Shown here piece after piece: positions 12,401 to 25,581 of a stretch of DNA of 64,000 nt. The notes under the pieces were generated by a model, which saw nothing but the letters and a program-made list of their open reading frames with translations, searched no databases and was not told where the DNA came from. The stretch lies in the NCBI GenBank assembly GCA_002900995.3, contig CM035314.1, positions 775,252 to 839,251 of the forward strand, given 5' to 3'. The first letter of the stretch is position 1. Each line of letters starts with the position of its first letter. Source of the stretch: Ganoderma boninense. Lineage: Eukaryota; Basidiomycota; Agaricomycetes; Polyporales; Polyporaceae. The translations under genes were made by a program, and so were the position numbers.

Positions 12401-15170
12401 CCTTAAGCTTGCTCTGTTAGGTATTCCGTTAGATTGTAGGCCTTCCTACGACGCAGGCTGCATTTTACACTCTCGTCCAGACTTGTGCCTCACGGTGGGC
12501 GGCATTAAAGCACTCAAGTTACTTATCGTGGCAGCATCGTGCCCGCAGTGCGTTGATTATGATTTTTGACGTAAGTTCTCAAGCTTAAGTGCTGGCGTTG
12601 ATGTTCGCCCAGGCACAGATGCAATCGGCACAGAGGATCAGGATCTACAACTGCGAGCTTAAGTTCGAGCCAAGCCACGCCAGGCCTTTTCAAGTGCTCA
12701 CGCTTTATCGGCCAAGGCACCATGGTCAAGGAGTAAGTATTCGGTCTGGAAAAACGTCGTGACTCCTTTGTGTCAACCGCATTTCTACTTAAATCCCAGA
12801 GCCTCCCGCGATGTGTTCGCTCTCACATAATCCGTGGCCGATTATAGACAAACGAGGAGGTTACTACGTGCTTACTGAATTCCGCCTCGACAATGATAAT
12901 CGCCGTGCGCACCGGACGTCGTCAAGCGACTCAAGCCCACCGCTGTCGCGATTCTCAGTGATTTCCTCGTTGTCTGACGACTCCCACCGGATTTACGCAA
13001 GTATAACGCACATCGTCAGTCGAGATCAACGGCGTCGAGGCCGGCACCGACACCAACACCGGCCACGCATCAATGCATCACGCATCACGGACGATCATCT
13101 CTTTCAATCTTTGCATCCCCTCCACGTTGTTGTCTCCGCGGCCGCCACAAATCACAACACCCGACACCTTGCCTGGTGCCATGCGGTACTTACAGACACC
13201 ACCGAAACAGGACACATCCGCATACACACATGGCGACATACTCAACGCCCGTCTGGCCCTCGTGGATGCTGTTCTAGCTGCTAAAAATCACATGTCGTGT
13301 ACGTTCTTTGAAGTTTGAACATGCCACGCACGAGGAGTAATTACTTATCGCCTCCCTGCCAAGCGTGTCGGCAGAGCGTGGAACGAGGCACCGACAAATC
13401 GCCGTAACTTCTACAGCACTTATTCTCCAGGGCCACACTGTATGCGCAACTGCTGCACTAATATCGCACCGTGCTGGCGCATTCCGGCTCCCGAGCCGCG
13501 TGCGCCGTGCCACCACACTCCTCTACCACCCATCACGCTGCAGCAAATTTTCGATACTTATCACGGTCCTCGCCATTAATTATCTCCCGTTCCAGCGCCA
13601 TCTCGCTCGCAAGCCAAGCAGTGCACATGAACGTAACGTTGACAGGGCGCCTGCGAAGGCCTGCGATGAGGTGCGTGCCTTACGCCCACGCAGCGTGGGG
13701 TGCTAAGGAAGTGTCTTAGCTAAACCCGTCTCGTTCGGGTCGTTCCTGGCAGACGACGAGGACGACGAGGGCCCGGGACTAGTATTGGTCTCACAACCTC
13801 AACCTTGCTCAACCTCGCTCCACGTGTGGCAGTCGAAGAGCAGAACGGTTGAGTCTGCTAAGAACGATTGAAGTCATGCGCAGTGCGCATATACCTAGCT
13901 ACATGCCCTCGGTTTGCGGCTTTCGTCAGCACCAGTCAGGACGCTAAGTAGTCGGCGAACAAGCATGCACAACATATTTAGCCCTCCCCACTCCGCAGCA
14001 GAACGTAATGCAACTGTCGAGCCTTCCCGTTCTTAATCATGAAAGCAGGGTAGTAAGTAAGTATTGGAGACTGACTGACCGTCAAATCAGTTCTCCCCGT
14101 CCGTTGGGGCCGTCGTTGGGCGGGGCCGGCGGGATAACCGGTATTAATGCGTACGAACACGATCGTGTTTCCCCGCACTGCCATCATGAGGAAGGCGGCG
14201 TCGGGGGTGTGGCCTGGTGTGGCATGGAGCAGAAGCCGGATCGGAGATAAGTCATAAACACATGTGGTGTCGGACGACGACAGCGGCTGGCCGGAAACGG
14301 CAACGGGCGGGTTCGAGAAAGGATAAGTAATAGAATTTGATGGCCACATGCTGCGAAAATGGATGGATCAGAGACGCGATCGGGCGACCATCCGCGCGCG
14401 ATTTCGACGTCCTCTCACTCGACCCCCGCACACGACCAATCACCACGCACTCGTTTCTGTGACACCGTCCTTGACAGCATTCTCCAAACGATGCGCCACG
14501 GCCTCCACGACGCTCCTCTCCCCGTTGCCGCTCTTTCTCTCTCAGCGAGTCCGACAACGGACGTCGATGATACAGGACGTCTCGCCCGGGCCACTCACCA
14601 TAGAGTAGCATAGAGTCCGCTTGCGAGCGCTGGGCACCGGATCACTCGTGAGCACGGCAGCTTGGCAGCCTGACAGTGACACAGACGATAAGTAAGTGGT
14701 GTGCATGATGGTCGTCTGCCAGACGTCGCGCCAAGCATTGAACCATGCATGCCTTGTCCACCATCTGGCAATGGCGATGGCGTGTCCTGGTCGTGATAGT
14801 GCGACAGAGCATTGAAAAAATTATGCGTCCCTCTCCTTGCCGCGGGGCGGTTGCAGATGGCCAACGGAGCGACGCCGGCGGGGTGGCGCGTTGGCCCGCC
14901 ACCGTGACGTGACACCTCCGCCACCCCGGCGAGGCGACGGTGTCCGGTCGAGGTCGCTGTATGCGCCTTTCCACGCGCTCTTCGTCAAGAAGAATGCGGA
15001 GGGATGGTTCAGTGGGATCGAAGCAGCCGCGAAGCCCGCCGGGGGGCTTCTGGGGTGGATTTACGGATGTGGCTATTGTACGAAGACCGCACGCGGTGCT
15101 CGGAGTCACGGGTCGCGGGGCCTGCATCCGGCGCCGACGGCCCTCAGGTACAGTGCTTCCTTCCACACTA
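9452..15170. other. gene-poor region between SMC2 and the MITE
   Basis: I find no frame with a recognisable domain or a consistent splice structure in these 5.7 kb on either strand. Frames near 10.0-11.4 kb are low-complexity and overlap on both strands. The stretch at about 11.9-13.4 kb looks compositionally different (more AT, many short stops) and could be an old repeat. I could not find terminal repeats or a transposase or reverse-transcriptase motif. Confidence 0.4.
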
Positions 15171-15451
15171 CAGTGCCTTGCATAATTGCGTGAACGCGCC
15201 GAAAAATTCCCGCAGGCGCTTATATGTTCGCCTACCAAATCAGGACGCCTGGGAAGCTTCAGAAGCGAGTTGGTGACCTTCATGTGACATGTCATGGCAT
15301 GGGTGCCTCCCGAAGCAGCTGTCGCCTGCTGAGCCTTCCAGGAAGTGTGGGGGACTTCTCGTTAAACCTGTGGTCACAGGCGCGAGTGCCCACGGCGAAG
15401 TGCGCCAGCGGGGGATTTTTCGGCGCGTTCACGCAATTATGCAAGGCACTG
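15171..15451. mobile_element. Tc1/mariner-type MITE, 281 bp with TA target duplication
   Basis: The left end begins CAGTGCCTTGCATAATTGCG. The reverse complement of the right end is identical for 37 nt, and near-identity continues for about 15 nt more. TA lies immediately outside both ends (15169-15170 and 15452-15453), the target duplication of Tc1/mariner elements. The CAGTGCCTTGC start is also seen in TIRs of that superfamily. No transposase is encoded, so it is non-autonomous. The near-perfect arms suggest it is not ancient. Confidence 0.88.
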
Positions 15452-15453
15452 TA

Positions 15454-16159
15454 AACTGTCGCCTGCTCTGTTCTTCTCACCTGGTCGGCGAGTGCCACGG
15501 CTGGTGCCAGCTCCGCCCAACGGCCTGGACAAGGCCAGCGTCGCCGCTCTGAAAAAATCTTCACAGGCTTTCCTCTGCTTGTCAAACCAACATATCTCTC
15601 AGACTGGACCTTTCCACCGCTCTCGAACTGTTCCGGAACCACACACATCGTCTTCGCTGTCGACAGATGAATAGAGGGCCATCGCGCCAAGGGTCGGCGT
15701 GGGATGGCTCCGGAGCTCGCTCGCGCTTCGCCCGGGGAACGCTGGAAGAGGTCGGAGGCGGGATGGATCCGTCGACGAGATCGGTGAGCAGCTCGGGCGA
15801 TCTGCCCGTCCGAGCTCGAGTCGCTGTGGCGGCGGGAGAAGCACATGCACGGCCAGAAATGTCGAGATGATGCACCTCACGAGGCCAAGGAATCCACACG
15901 GGCGGGGGGCAGCGCACTCTTATCTCGTCGCGAGCGGTGCCAGGAACTCGTGTGCACATGCTCGCTGCTCCATCTCCGAATGGGCCTGATTTCTACCGAC
16001 ACAACGATACGCACATCACCGCGCCAAACATGCCGGACTCTGATGGCATGCCACCCGGCTGCCCTGTCCTCCCTCTCCCTCCCCCTCCGACCATGTTAAA
16101 TACCCCGCCCGCCCATTCTCGTCCCGCTATCGACCCTCCGTGTCGCCTCGTCGCCCACC
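15454..16159. other. intergenic region upstream of OPT1
   Basis: No gene recognised. It probably contains the OPT1 promoter. A pyrimidine-rich stretch (about 16065-16090) lies roughly 70-95 bp before the OPT1 start, as is common near fungal transcription starts. Confidence 0.4.
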
Positions 16160-18918
16160 ATGGCCACCCTCCGGGATGACAAGCACTCCCCCGCGAGCTC
16201 TTACGACGAGAAGCATGATGCCGAGAAGCAGGGTACGTCTCCCCACTCCTCCGGCCCCCGTCCCCTTCCGTGCTCACACCTGGTCGCGTGCAGTCGCCGG
16301 CCACACCGCGGCCGCGGAGGAATTCGACGATCCGAACCTCGACAAGGATGCCCTCGAGCTCGGTGCGTATTCCTGCCCTCATCTCCCGCCTCCTTCTCCC
16401 CTCCTGACATCATCGCGCCCATGCAGAGGACGACTCCCCGTACCCCGAGGTCCGGTCCGCCGTCGCCAACACCGACGACCCCGACATGCCCGTCAACACC
16501 TTCCGGGCCTGGTTCATCGGCCTCATCTGGTCCATCATCCTCCCCGGCATGAACCAGTTCTTCTTCTTCCGCTATCCCTCGGTCACCGTCAGCGCCGTGA
16601 GTGGTTTTCTGTTCCTACTGCGGAGTGTGGGGAAGGCCCAACAACATGCGCCTGATCCCGCTCTCCCTGCGCGCGCGGGTCTCTGACCACCTCCGCTGTC
16701 CAGATTGTCGCCCAGCTGCTCTCCTACCCCGTCGGTCGCCTTTGGGCTCGCGTCGTCCCCAACGTCAAGATCTTCGGTATCTCGATCAACCCTGGTCCTT
16801 TCACCGTCAAGGAACATGTGCTTATTACGATCATGGCCAACGTCGGTTACCAGTCGGCCTACGCTGTGAGTCTCCGCTGCCCTCGCTCGCCCGCGCCGCG
16901 GGCTGCCATTTCATATCGGGTCTGACATGATGTGCCTCCGCAGACGGATATCATCGCTGTGCAGCGCGTGTACTACAACCAGATCTACTCGTTTGGCTAC
17001 CAGTGGATGGTGACCATGTCCACGCAGCTTGTGGGTCCACGCTTCTCCCAGATCCACATATCAGAGCGCTTGATCTGACAGCACGCCGCGCCGTTGTGTA
17101 AAACAGATTGGTTTCTCCATCGGAGGCATTGCCCGCCGGTTCCTCGTTGCGCCGCCGTCCATGATCTGGCCCGCGAACCTGGTCACCTGTGCGCTCTTCA
17201 ACACGCTGCACTCGCAGCAGTACTCGGGCGTCGGCACCCGCGGCGGTATCTCCCGCGAACGCTTCTTCTTCTTCGTGTTCCTCGGCTCGTTCTGCTGGTA
17301 CTTCGTGCCCGGCTACATCTTCCAGGCCCTGTCGTTCTTCAACTGGGTCTGCTGGATCGCCCCCGACAACATCGTCGTCAACCAGCTCTTCGGGTACTAC
17401 TCCGGCTTGGGCATGTCGCTCCTCACCTTCGACTGGTCCCAGATCGCGTACATCGGCTCCCCGCTCGCGACGCCGTGGTGGGCGTCCGCGAACGTCGCGG
17501 TCGGGTTCGTGTTCTTCTTCTGGTTCCTCACGCCCGTGCTGTACTACACGAACACGTGGTACTCCAAGTTCCTCCCGATCTCGTCGCGCGGCTCGTTCGA
17601 CAACACGGGCGCGGCGTACGACGTCTCGAAGATCCTCACGGCGGACTCGACGCTCGACATCGCCAAGTACGAGGCGTACTCGCCGCTCTTCCTCTCCACG
17701 ACCTTCGCGATCTCGTACGGGCTCTCGTTCGCGGGCATCACCGCGACGATCACGCACACCTTCCTCTACTTCCGCAAGCAGATCTGGATCCAGGCGCGCC
17801 GCTCGCTCTCGGAGCAGCCCGACATCCACGCCCGCCTCATGGCGCGCTACCCGCAGGTCCCCGAGTGGTGGTACGCGATCATCTTCGTGACCATGTTCAT
17901 CTTTGGGGCCGTCTCCATCGAGGTCTGGCACACGCAGATGCCCATCTGGGCCCTCGTCCTCGGCCTCGCGATCGCGTTCATCTACACCGTCCCCATCGGC
18001 ATGATCCAGGCCATCACGAACCAGCAGGTCGGCCTGAACGTCATCACCGAGCTCATCATCGGCTACGCGCTCCCCGGCCGCCCCGTCGCGATGATGATGT
18101 TCAAGACGTTCGGGTACATCACCATGTACCAGGCGCTCCAGTTCACGTCCGACTTCAAGCTCGGCCACTACATGAAGGTCCCGTGAGTGTCTTGTCCCTC
18201 CTCTCTGGCTCTCACCGTGGACTCCGAACGGATACTGACCGCACGCGTTCTCCCCAGCCCCCGCCCCATGTTCTGGTGCCAAGTCATCGCGACGATCATC
18301 GGCCTCACCGTGCAGCTCGGCGTGCAGTCGTGGATGTTCACGAACATCCCGGACATGTGCAGCGCGAAGCAGAAGGACGGCTTCATCTGCCCGTCGACCG
18401 AGGTCTTCGGCACCGCGTCGATCATCTGGGGCGTCATCGGCCCGCAGCGGCAGTTCTCGTCCGGCCAGCTCTACTACGGGCTCGTCTTCTTCTTCCTCAT
18501 CGGCGCGATCCTGCCGTGCATCGCGTACGCCGTGCAGCTCAAGTGGCCCAACTCGGTCGTCAAGTACGTCAACTTCCCCGTCATCTTCTCGGGCACGGGC
18601 TACATCCCGCCCGCGAGCGCGCTCAACTACGTGCCCTGGACGATCGTCGCGTTCGTCTTCAACTACGTCATCCGCCGCCGCCACTTCTCGTGGTGGACAA
18701 AGTACAACTACATCCTCTCCGCGGGCCTCGACTCGGGCGTCGCCATCTCCGTCATCGTCATCTTCTTCGCCCTCCAGTACCCCCGCGGCGGCACCATCGG
18801 CGAGAACACCATCGCGACGTGGTGGGGCAACACCGTCGGCGTCAACACCGCAGACGGCATGTCCGCCGCCCTCCTCCCCATCCCTGCCTCGGGCACCTTC
18901 GGCCCCACCAAGTGGTGA
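16160..18918 (+). CDS. OPT-family oligopeptide transporter (OPT1)
   Basis: Proton-coupled importer of small peptides (or glutathione or metal-peptide conjugates) in the plasma membrane. Seven exons: 16160-16232, 16294-16362, 16427-16596, 16704-16865, 16944-17030, 17107-18182, 18258-18918. They encode 765 aa, normal for the family. The N-terminus is acidic and cytosolic and is followed by many hydrophobic segments. The hallmark NPGPFTVKEH starts at about residue 133. Other conserved stretches are PGMNQFFFFRYPS, YYNQIYSFGYQWM, DWSQIAYIGSPLATPWWA, IGMIQAITNQQVGLN, YGLVFFFLIGAILPC and the C-terminal FGPTKW. No lesion is seen. A frameshifted paralogue lies at 32.1-35.0 kb. Substrate is not predictable from sequence; peptide uptake would fit the nearby secreted proteases. 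Confidence 0.95.
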
Positions 18919-20215
18919 GCGGCGATGCGGGTGCGGGTGTGTGCGGTGGTGGCGCCCCCTCCCCCCCACACGCAGCGCAAGCGCGCACCAGGTACATATG
19001 TACATGACGTGCGATGTACGTGGACGCGCCGCGCCTCGCGCCTGTGTGTCTCTCTCTTAGCCAGCACTGGGCTCGGTGGTGGACTTGGAGGAGGAGGACC
19101 GGGCGTGGGCTGTTGTTGTTGTTGCGGGGCGAACGGTGTGTTGTCTGTGCTTGCCTGATTTTGCGACTTCGGGCTATCATGTATGTAGTAGTTTATTATG
19201 TACGGATCTGTACGCCACGCTTTCCTCTTTTGTATGTTAGTAATGAGTGGAATGCCCATCGCGTTATCCCACCTTACATCACTCGTTTGCCTAGAGAGCC
19301 TCGAGACACACGTCCTTCATACTCGAGCACGCGCGAGTACTCGTACTTGTCACATTCGACGCGCTTCCACTGTCTTGCCCGATTTTGGGTCCAAGGAGGC
19401 CGGGAGAATGGATCTCAAGTCCACAGACTTCTCTGGTGCTGGATCGCTCGAGGTTAACTAGTCAACAACATTTATTCACACGGCCAGGGAGAGCTTGCGT
19501 TTTCCCCGCTGCAGCTTACCCGTCCTCTGGATGGAAGACATTGCGCAGAAATGGAGAAGCAAAAGCACACTCACACGATCACAGTAAGCTCGACATGCCA
19601 GTGTCCAATACAGCACGTTCGACATATATTCGAGGGGATTTGAACAACATAGCGGACGCAGGGAGCGGAAGCGACACATACGGATAATAAGAACAACCAA
19701 AGGATCGCGCTACGGGAGGGCGGATGTGCTACGGAATAGCCATGACGACGCACATCGGTAGGGTGGGGGTGGTAACGGGGTACGGGGGCGGGGGTGGCCG
19801 GAAGGCACAGTACGGAAAGAAAGTCAGAGGTAGACTGGAACGTGAACAACGAACGATATTATGCTAATTAGGCCAGAGCCCCCGGGCCTGATGGTATCTT
19901 CGAGGAGAAAGGAGTGCGGTAAATATGTACGATGTGACGTAGGAGCAGCAGCAAGGCGACGAGGACGACGAACCATTGAAGGAGGGGAGGCATGTTGTTG
20001 AACGGCAGAGATACCAAAACATGATTTACGCGCGGAGCAAGCAACGGCGGAACCGGGAGTGCGGTACAATGGGGATGAAGGGGGCGGAAGCTGGACTATG
20101 CTGGGTGTTTACCGACGCTGAATACGATATATTTCAGTGGCCCGACGAAGGGGGAAAGGCAAAGGGGGAGGGGGAGCATAGCAAAAGAGCAACCGTCGTG
20201 AGGAAGGTGCGCTCG
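18919..20215. other. intergenic region between convergent OPT1 and Msb1-like genes
   Basis: No gene recognised. Both flanking genes end here, so the stretch probably holds two 3' UTRs. C-rich and CA-rich runs follow the OPT1 stop. Confidence 0.4.
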
Positions 20216-23200
20216 CTACGCCTCTTCTTCCTCCGGTTCCTCCATGACATTGTGAAGGGGGGCGCCGTGGACATAGCGTGTGGGGAGATCAATGGCAACT
20301 TCTTCGACGCTCACCTTGTCGTCCGCAGGCTCTTCAATCTCCGGAAGGTCAGCGGGAGTGGGTGGGAGTGGGGATGTGCGAGGAGAGGGGGACGGGGAGC
20401 GTTCGTGCTCCTTGCCGGCGGCGGGCTGAAGAGATGCTTGACGGACGGGAAGACGCGAAGAAGGGATGGGGCTACTCTGCGACTGTCGCTCACGCTCGCG
20501 GTACATCTCGATGAGGGAGGCCGTTCTGCTCTGGTTCTTTGCGGGAGGCGGAGGAGCATCGTCATTCGGTGCCGACGAGACAGTCTTCTTAATGTCTCGG
20601 GGGATAGCCTGAGAACCGATTGCGATGGGTTCAGGATCTGACTCGTACTCCGAGGCTCCAGATTGCCTGTAGAACGCCGAATCCTCCCTAACATCCAGAT
20701 TCGTGCGCGCGGTGGTCGTAGTAGGACCAGAAGGATTTTCCGTCGAGGTGTCGCTCTCGTAGGATGGGCGACCGAAGCGGTCGCGGGGATCATCTGCCAT
20801 GGTAGGGGGACGGCGCTCGGGATGAAGGTCGAAGTATCCCATACGCTTCTTGGGAGTTGTTCGCGACGGTTCGTCCTCGTCTCCGTGGTCAGCAGCTGAG
20901 TCGCTTTCCCGCTGGCTATGCTCAAGGACGGAGTCCTGAAGAGTCGATGTATCTCCGTTGGTGTCCCTAGGATCGACAGGCTCCATAGCCTCGTCGTCGT
21001 CATCGGAGAAGTGGCCGCGAACTCCGGCAAGCACCTCGGAGACCTCCTGGCTTGCGAGTTCGGGGTCAGACCGACCACCTCTGAGGGGATTGCGCATCTC
21101 GGCATCCTGCCCGGCCATACGGCGACTGTTCGTGGCGACCAAAATGTCTACCCACGCGTCGTCCTTAGACTTCCGTCGACCGTGTCTGCTCTTGTTGGCG
21201 AGCCCCTCATCGTCAAAGCTCGCCAGGCGCGTATCAAAATCCACCGGGTCGTATTCAGTGGGCGCAAGCCCGTTTCGCTTGGCGGGAGAGGGAGTGGTGG
21301 GCAATCCTGTGGGGAGACGAAATCGAGAACCTTTCTTCTGGACGGGCGTTCCGCTTTCGTCACGGGGAGTTGAGGGACCGGGTTGGAGGGCAGTGGGGGA
21401 GTCCGTGCGCAAAGGGGTGAGAAACGTTCCCTTTGATATTGGACTGGCTACACGGGCGAATGGGTTCCCACCAGACTCGTGTCCTGGGGTAGCAACGGTA
21501 CTTGTCATCGAGGGAGGAGGGGCTGGTCGCTCCTTGCCGGGACTGCGGTTCAGAGAAATCACTTTAGTGGAACTGCCATTGGAACGGAGGAGACCCTCGA
21601 ACTCAAGCTCGCGGAAGCTGGGGCTGTGCGGAACAGCTCCGACAACATATGGACGGCCGTTCAGCGTGGCTGCCGGTTTCCACTGCTTGGATTTGGCCCC
21701 AGATGAAAAGAGCGAGGGCAGCCTTCGACGCGTTTGACCCGCAGAGGCAAGTTGTTGCCGGTACTCCAAAGGAACGAACTCTTCAAAGAGGATAAGACTG
21801 CTGGCGGTTCGTGGATCGGCCGTGCCCGAAATCGTTGACCGCGTTAGGGGGAGCGACTTGAACTCCACCTGCCAGGGTCGCGCTCAGAAGAAGTGGACAC
21901 CATGGCCACGCGATGAAAGCTCACCAGCGCCCAATTACAATCTCTGTCCGTCTCCTCCCGCCGCTCGTCGTCCATCCACCCGCCACCGTAGATTAGATCA
22001 CAGAAAACGTCCAAGAAAGCCTCTTCAATAAGCTCCTCTCCGCCCATGATCGGTTCGGTATCCCAGCCAAACGGCGGCAGCGCCTTCTGCGTCTTCTTAA
22101 GTTTCCGGTGCATCTCGGCCGATTGGGCTGGCCAGGTGTTGATTTGATTTGCCACCGGAGCGCTGAACTGGAGAGTCGCGCTGAGATGTTGGTCCGTCCG
22201 CGAAAACCCTGCAGCCGAGAAGTCCTGCCAGCTCAGCGTTGCACGTTTCGCGGCACGGGCCTGCCGATGATGGATGCACATTCACCAGTGAACAAGTGTC
22301 GTGCATGTCAGGTCAGTGAACGCAGCGTGCAAAGGAAGACGGACGCACCGCACGTGCACTCTCGGTCAGGTCGAACTGCAGCTTCTTCTCGTCCGCCACC
22401 AAACTCCCGAAGCCCATCGCCTCGAACTCGCCCCACCTGAGATCTGTTAGGCTCCTGAAGCGCTCCTCTCCTTCCTTGTCTTCGAACAACGTGGAGGTGA
22501 CCGAAGACGCCGACGAGACAGACGACGACAACGACGGCGGAGTGAGCGAAGATGCTGCTGATCCCGGCACACCCGTGTCAGGGTGGAAGTTCGGTGCGAG
22601 CACCATCCGTTTCTTGTACGCATCGCTATAGCGCGGAGCGAGCTTGAGCGTCGGCGGGGAGATGCGCTCCCACTCTCTTGAGCCTGCGAACGCACGCTCT
22701 CCAGCGCTCGACTTTGCGCCCCGGGGACGGTTCGCCCACGACGCCGAAGTCTTCACCAGATCTGGAGAGTACATTCGCACGTTGCGACGGATATTGAGCA
22801 CTCTCACCGTGCGGGCACCTCGGCGGGGTTGCGGGCGGTCGTTCTTTCCCAAGGCTGGCAACATAGATGGGTAGCCTTGAATCCATGCCTTCAGGCGAGT
22901 AGGTACGCCGAGCGCTGGGCCTGCTGCGTTCGCCTTCGCTTCCTGCCAGCGGATGAAAGCCAGGATGAGGTGCTCCGTGGCGGTCGTTGTGCGGAGGTAG
23001 TGCATATACGCATGGTGGAAGTTAAGCGTCGACGGCCCCAAACCGAAAAGAAGTGGACCAAAGAGCGGTGACAGTGTGGGCGGAGTGTGCCCGGAAGATG
23101 AAGAATGTGCAGTGAACCGGGTCAAGAGCGTGAACAGCCCAATAAGGAGCGAGCGTAGGAGGGTATCGAGGGGCTCCAGGAATGACGAGAAGTGCAGGCC

Positions 23201-24367
23201 GGGATAGTTCAACGCTGTAAAGCAGTAAGATCGTCTGCAACAAGAGCACATGCACCGGGTCCATCAGCAATAGTACATCTCCTCAAAGGACTCTTAACGA
23301 CCCTGAGCACCTGTGAAGGCCTCCCCATGACAGCTCAGCTGAGAGCGCCTGAGGCGACCTGTCACAACTTTTCAGGAATTGGGCAAGTTCAGGAGATGTT
23401 CAGCGGCCATGCTGGAAGATGCACTTTTGCTAATGGGAGGCAAAGACCTGTGAAACACCATGTTCCAGCTGCGTTACATTGTGCTCATCGCCCAACTACG
23501 GCAGTCGCACAAACCATCCCATGGTCATTAAAACGGCGCGAAAAGCACCGTTTCAACGCCACGAAATGAAGACGTCGCTTCCTCGTGGCTAACCAGCTAA
23601 GGCTCACAAAGTACCCAGGATGGAACAAGGCGTCTCACAAACCCATGTCCTCGATGGAAACTGTTCAAACACGCACCAGCTTCAGCGTCCCGCCACAGCA
23701 GGTACGCTTCATACGACACCAGCCCGCGCACCTCGTGCCCAGCGACCCACCGCACCGCCCTGGCCAAGCCCCATCGCAGCGTCATACCGAGTTCGTGCGG
23801 CTCCGCCAGCCGCGCCTCCTGTCGCCATTGTCTATCGGCCTCCATCGACGGCCTCGCACACGTCTTCAAAAACGTCTGAATAAGCCTCTTGACGGCCGAC
23901 GGGGAGACGTCAAGGGCGAGGGTAGAAAAGATGAAGGGGGTCGTCAGCCCGCGGCTGCCGAGCTCGTCCCCCACGACGTCCACGAGCCGGGCGACGTCCT
24001 CGAGGCCGAGGACGACGTGCCGCTGGTACGACAGGTAGCCGTAGTCGTGCGGGGGCGGCAGCTCCTGCGTCGGGTCCTCGGGGTGCTCGTAGCGCGGCTT
24101 CTCGAGGCTCAGGGGGAGAAACGTGCCGTCGGGGAGCCCGAACTCGACGTGCTCGTCGCTGCCATCGCCGGGGCCGGGCGAGCGGGACTTGGCGGGGCCC
24201 TTGCCTGCGTCCTTGTCCTTCTTGGCCTTCTTTGTGCTGGCGGCGAGCTGCTGGCGGGCAGAGCCCCTCGAGTCGATGCGCCCAAACTCGTCGTGCGCGC
24301 CGAGGTTGGAGGACGGTTTCTTGGTCGGGGTCGATGTGGTCCGTGCGCGAGAGAACAAGCTCGGCAT
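20216..24367 (-). CDS. Msb1/Mug8-domain (RhoGAP-like) polarity protein
   Basis: Four exons (24367-23677, 23214-22349, 22260-21925, 21868-20216) encode about 1181 aa. The N-terminal half carries the Msb1/Mug8 domain, with segments such as GLTTPFIFSTLALDVSPSAV, PHELGMTLRWGLARAVRWV, the region around LNYPGLHFSSFLEPL, and SSSSGHTPPTLSPLFGPLLF. Family members in yeasts (Msb1, Mug8) act with Cdc42/Rho1 and formins in bud and tip polarity, so a cytoplasmic role at hyphal tips is inferred. A second conserved block follows (LSWQDFS, WDTEPIMGGEELIEEAFLDV). The last about 500 residues are disordered, rich in Ser, Pro, Asp and Arg. The start MPSLFSRARTTSTP is the first Met of the frame. The first intron is unusually long (462 nt). 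Confidence 0.85.
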
Positions 24368-24838
24368 TAAGAAGAGAGTGGAGGGTGTCCCTGGGCGAGC
24401 ACGAAGAGGACGAAGAGGATGTTGAAGAGGATGGTGGTGGGAGCCGAGAGGGAGGAATTGATGGCGAGCGGACCACGCGGCGGCAATAGTGGGCGTTCCC
24501 GGAGGTTGACAACGGGAATAAGGGCGGGCCAGGGGCAGTCAAAATGCTGATAAGAAAGTGCTTGTACAACTGGTAAATGTGCGCAATAAACAGGATTGAA
24601 GCCCGCATCGAACCATGGAATTCAGAAATTTGCGGCATTCCTCAGCTTCAGTCGGTGCGAAGGCGGCGCTATGCCCTGCGACGAAGGGCAGAACCCTTCA
24701 TTCCATGACATGATGAGAGGAGGATTGAGTTACAGCAGTCCGATAATATCCATGAACGATGGCATATGTACAGATGTGGCTAGGCATCTTACACTTGTAG
24801 ACGTAAGTAAGTAATCCGGCCATGCAGTGGCATCAAAT
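24368..24838. other. intergenic region between the Msb1-like and RCR-like genes
   Basis: Upstream region of the minus-strand Msb1-like gene and downstream region of the minus-strand RCR-like gene. No gene, TATA box or repeat was recognised. Confidence 0.4.
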
Positions 24839-25581
24839 TTAGACAGGGTGCTTCTGGTCCGAAGGCAGAGGCGGGCTATTGGGGTTAACGTAGTCGGGGT
24901 GAGGAGACCACCCCGGAGGCGGGCCTGGCGGCTGCACGGAAACCGGAAGGTTCAGGACGATGAATGGAGGCAAGACGTAGAAATGGAAGCATACCGCTGC
25001 GTACGGGGCTTGCGCATCATACGATTGTGGTGGGTACTGAGGGGCCTGTGCGTGTGCTGGATCCGAGTAGGACGCGTTCGCGTATGGCGCAGGTCCACCT
25101 TGCGGAGATGGGAAATAACCGTCTGGCTGGTATCCAGGTCGAGGCGGGGAGCCCGGAGGTGGGCCCTGAGGGGGTTGGAATCCGGATCCTCCGTACGGTT
25201 GAACGCCTGGAGGGCCTCCTTGAGGTGAAAAGCCAGAAGGGGGTCGCTGAGGTGCGAATCCCGAAGGTCCTCCTGGAGGCGGGAATCCAGGCGGTCCACC
25301 TTGAGGCACATAGCCTGGCGGAACGCCTTGAGGTGGGTAACCGGGAGGAGGGACAGCTCCTGCAACAGCGGAGGTATTCACGTAGGTCATGTTAGCTGCC
25401 CGAGTACGCCGCCTCTGTGCAGTCCTGAGAACCATGAGGACGACCAAAAACCCCGCGACTGTCCCGCGATTGTGAAGCGATGAGCATTGGCACATCCGAG
25501 AGCGCAAGGGAAAGCTCACTTGCGGCTATGGCAATACCGATGCGGGCAGCAGTAGAGATCGTGCAATGTTCCACCCCGAAA
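24839..25581 (-). CDS. single-pass membrane protein with proline-rich tail, RCR-like (5' end unresolved)
   Basis: Exons seen: 25581-25520, 25458-24995 and 24931-24839, all with GT-AG junctions that keep frame. They encode a segment ending STAARIGIAIAA, fused by splicing to IAGFLVVLMVLRTAQRRR. This is a single membrane helix followed by a basic stop-transfer cluster. A cytosolic tail of about 150 residues rich in Pro, Gly, Gln and Tyr follows (repeats like PPGYVPQGGPPGFPPPGG). The layout matches the fungal RCR family (Congo-red resistance, chitin synthesis regulation, usually PY-motif adaptors of endosomal sorting), but I rate this by architecture only. The first exon, with the start codon and the expected Cys/Tyr-rich ectodomain, was not found with confidence. 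It should lie within a few hundred bases above 25581. Confidence 0.6.

Noticed and set aside
9452..15170. LTR retrotransposon or other large element in the gene-poor region
   Set aside because: I found no direct long repeat pair, primer-binding site, or polymerase, integrase or transposase motif. The region is left unassigned.
16951..19005. Long open frames on the minus strand and in a second plus frame across OPT1 (684 and 637 codons)
   Set aside because: They are antisense and frame shadows of a high-GC gene. Composition is His/Arg/Asp-rich without domains, and they ignore the clear introns of OPT1.
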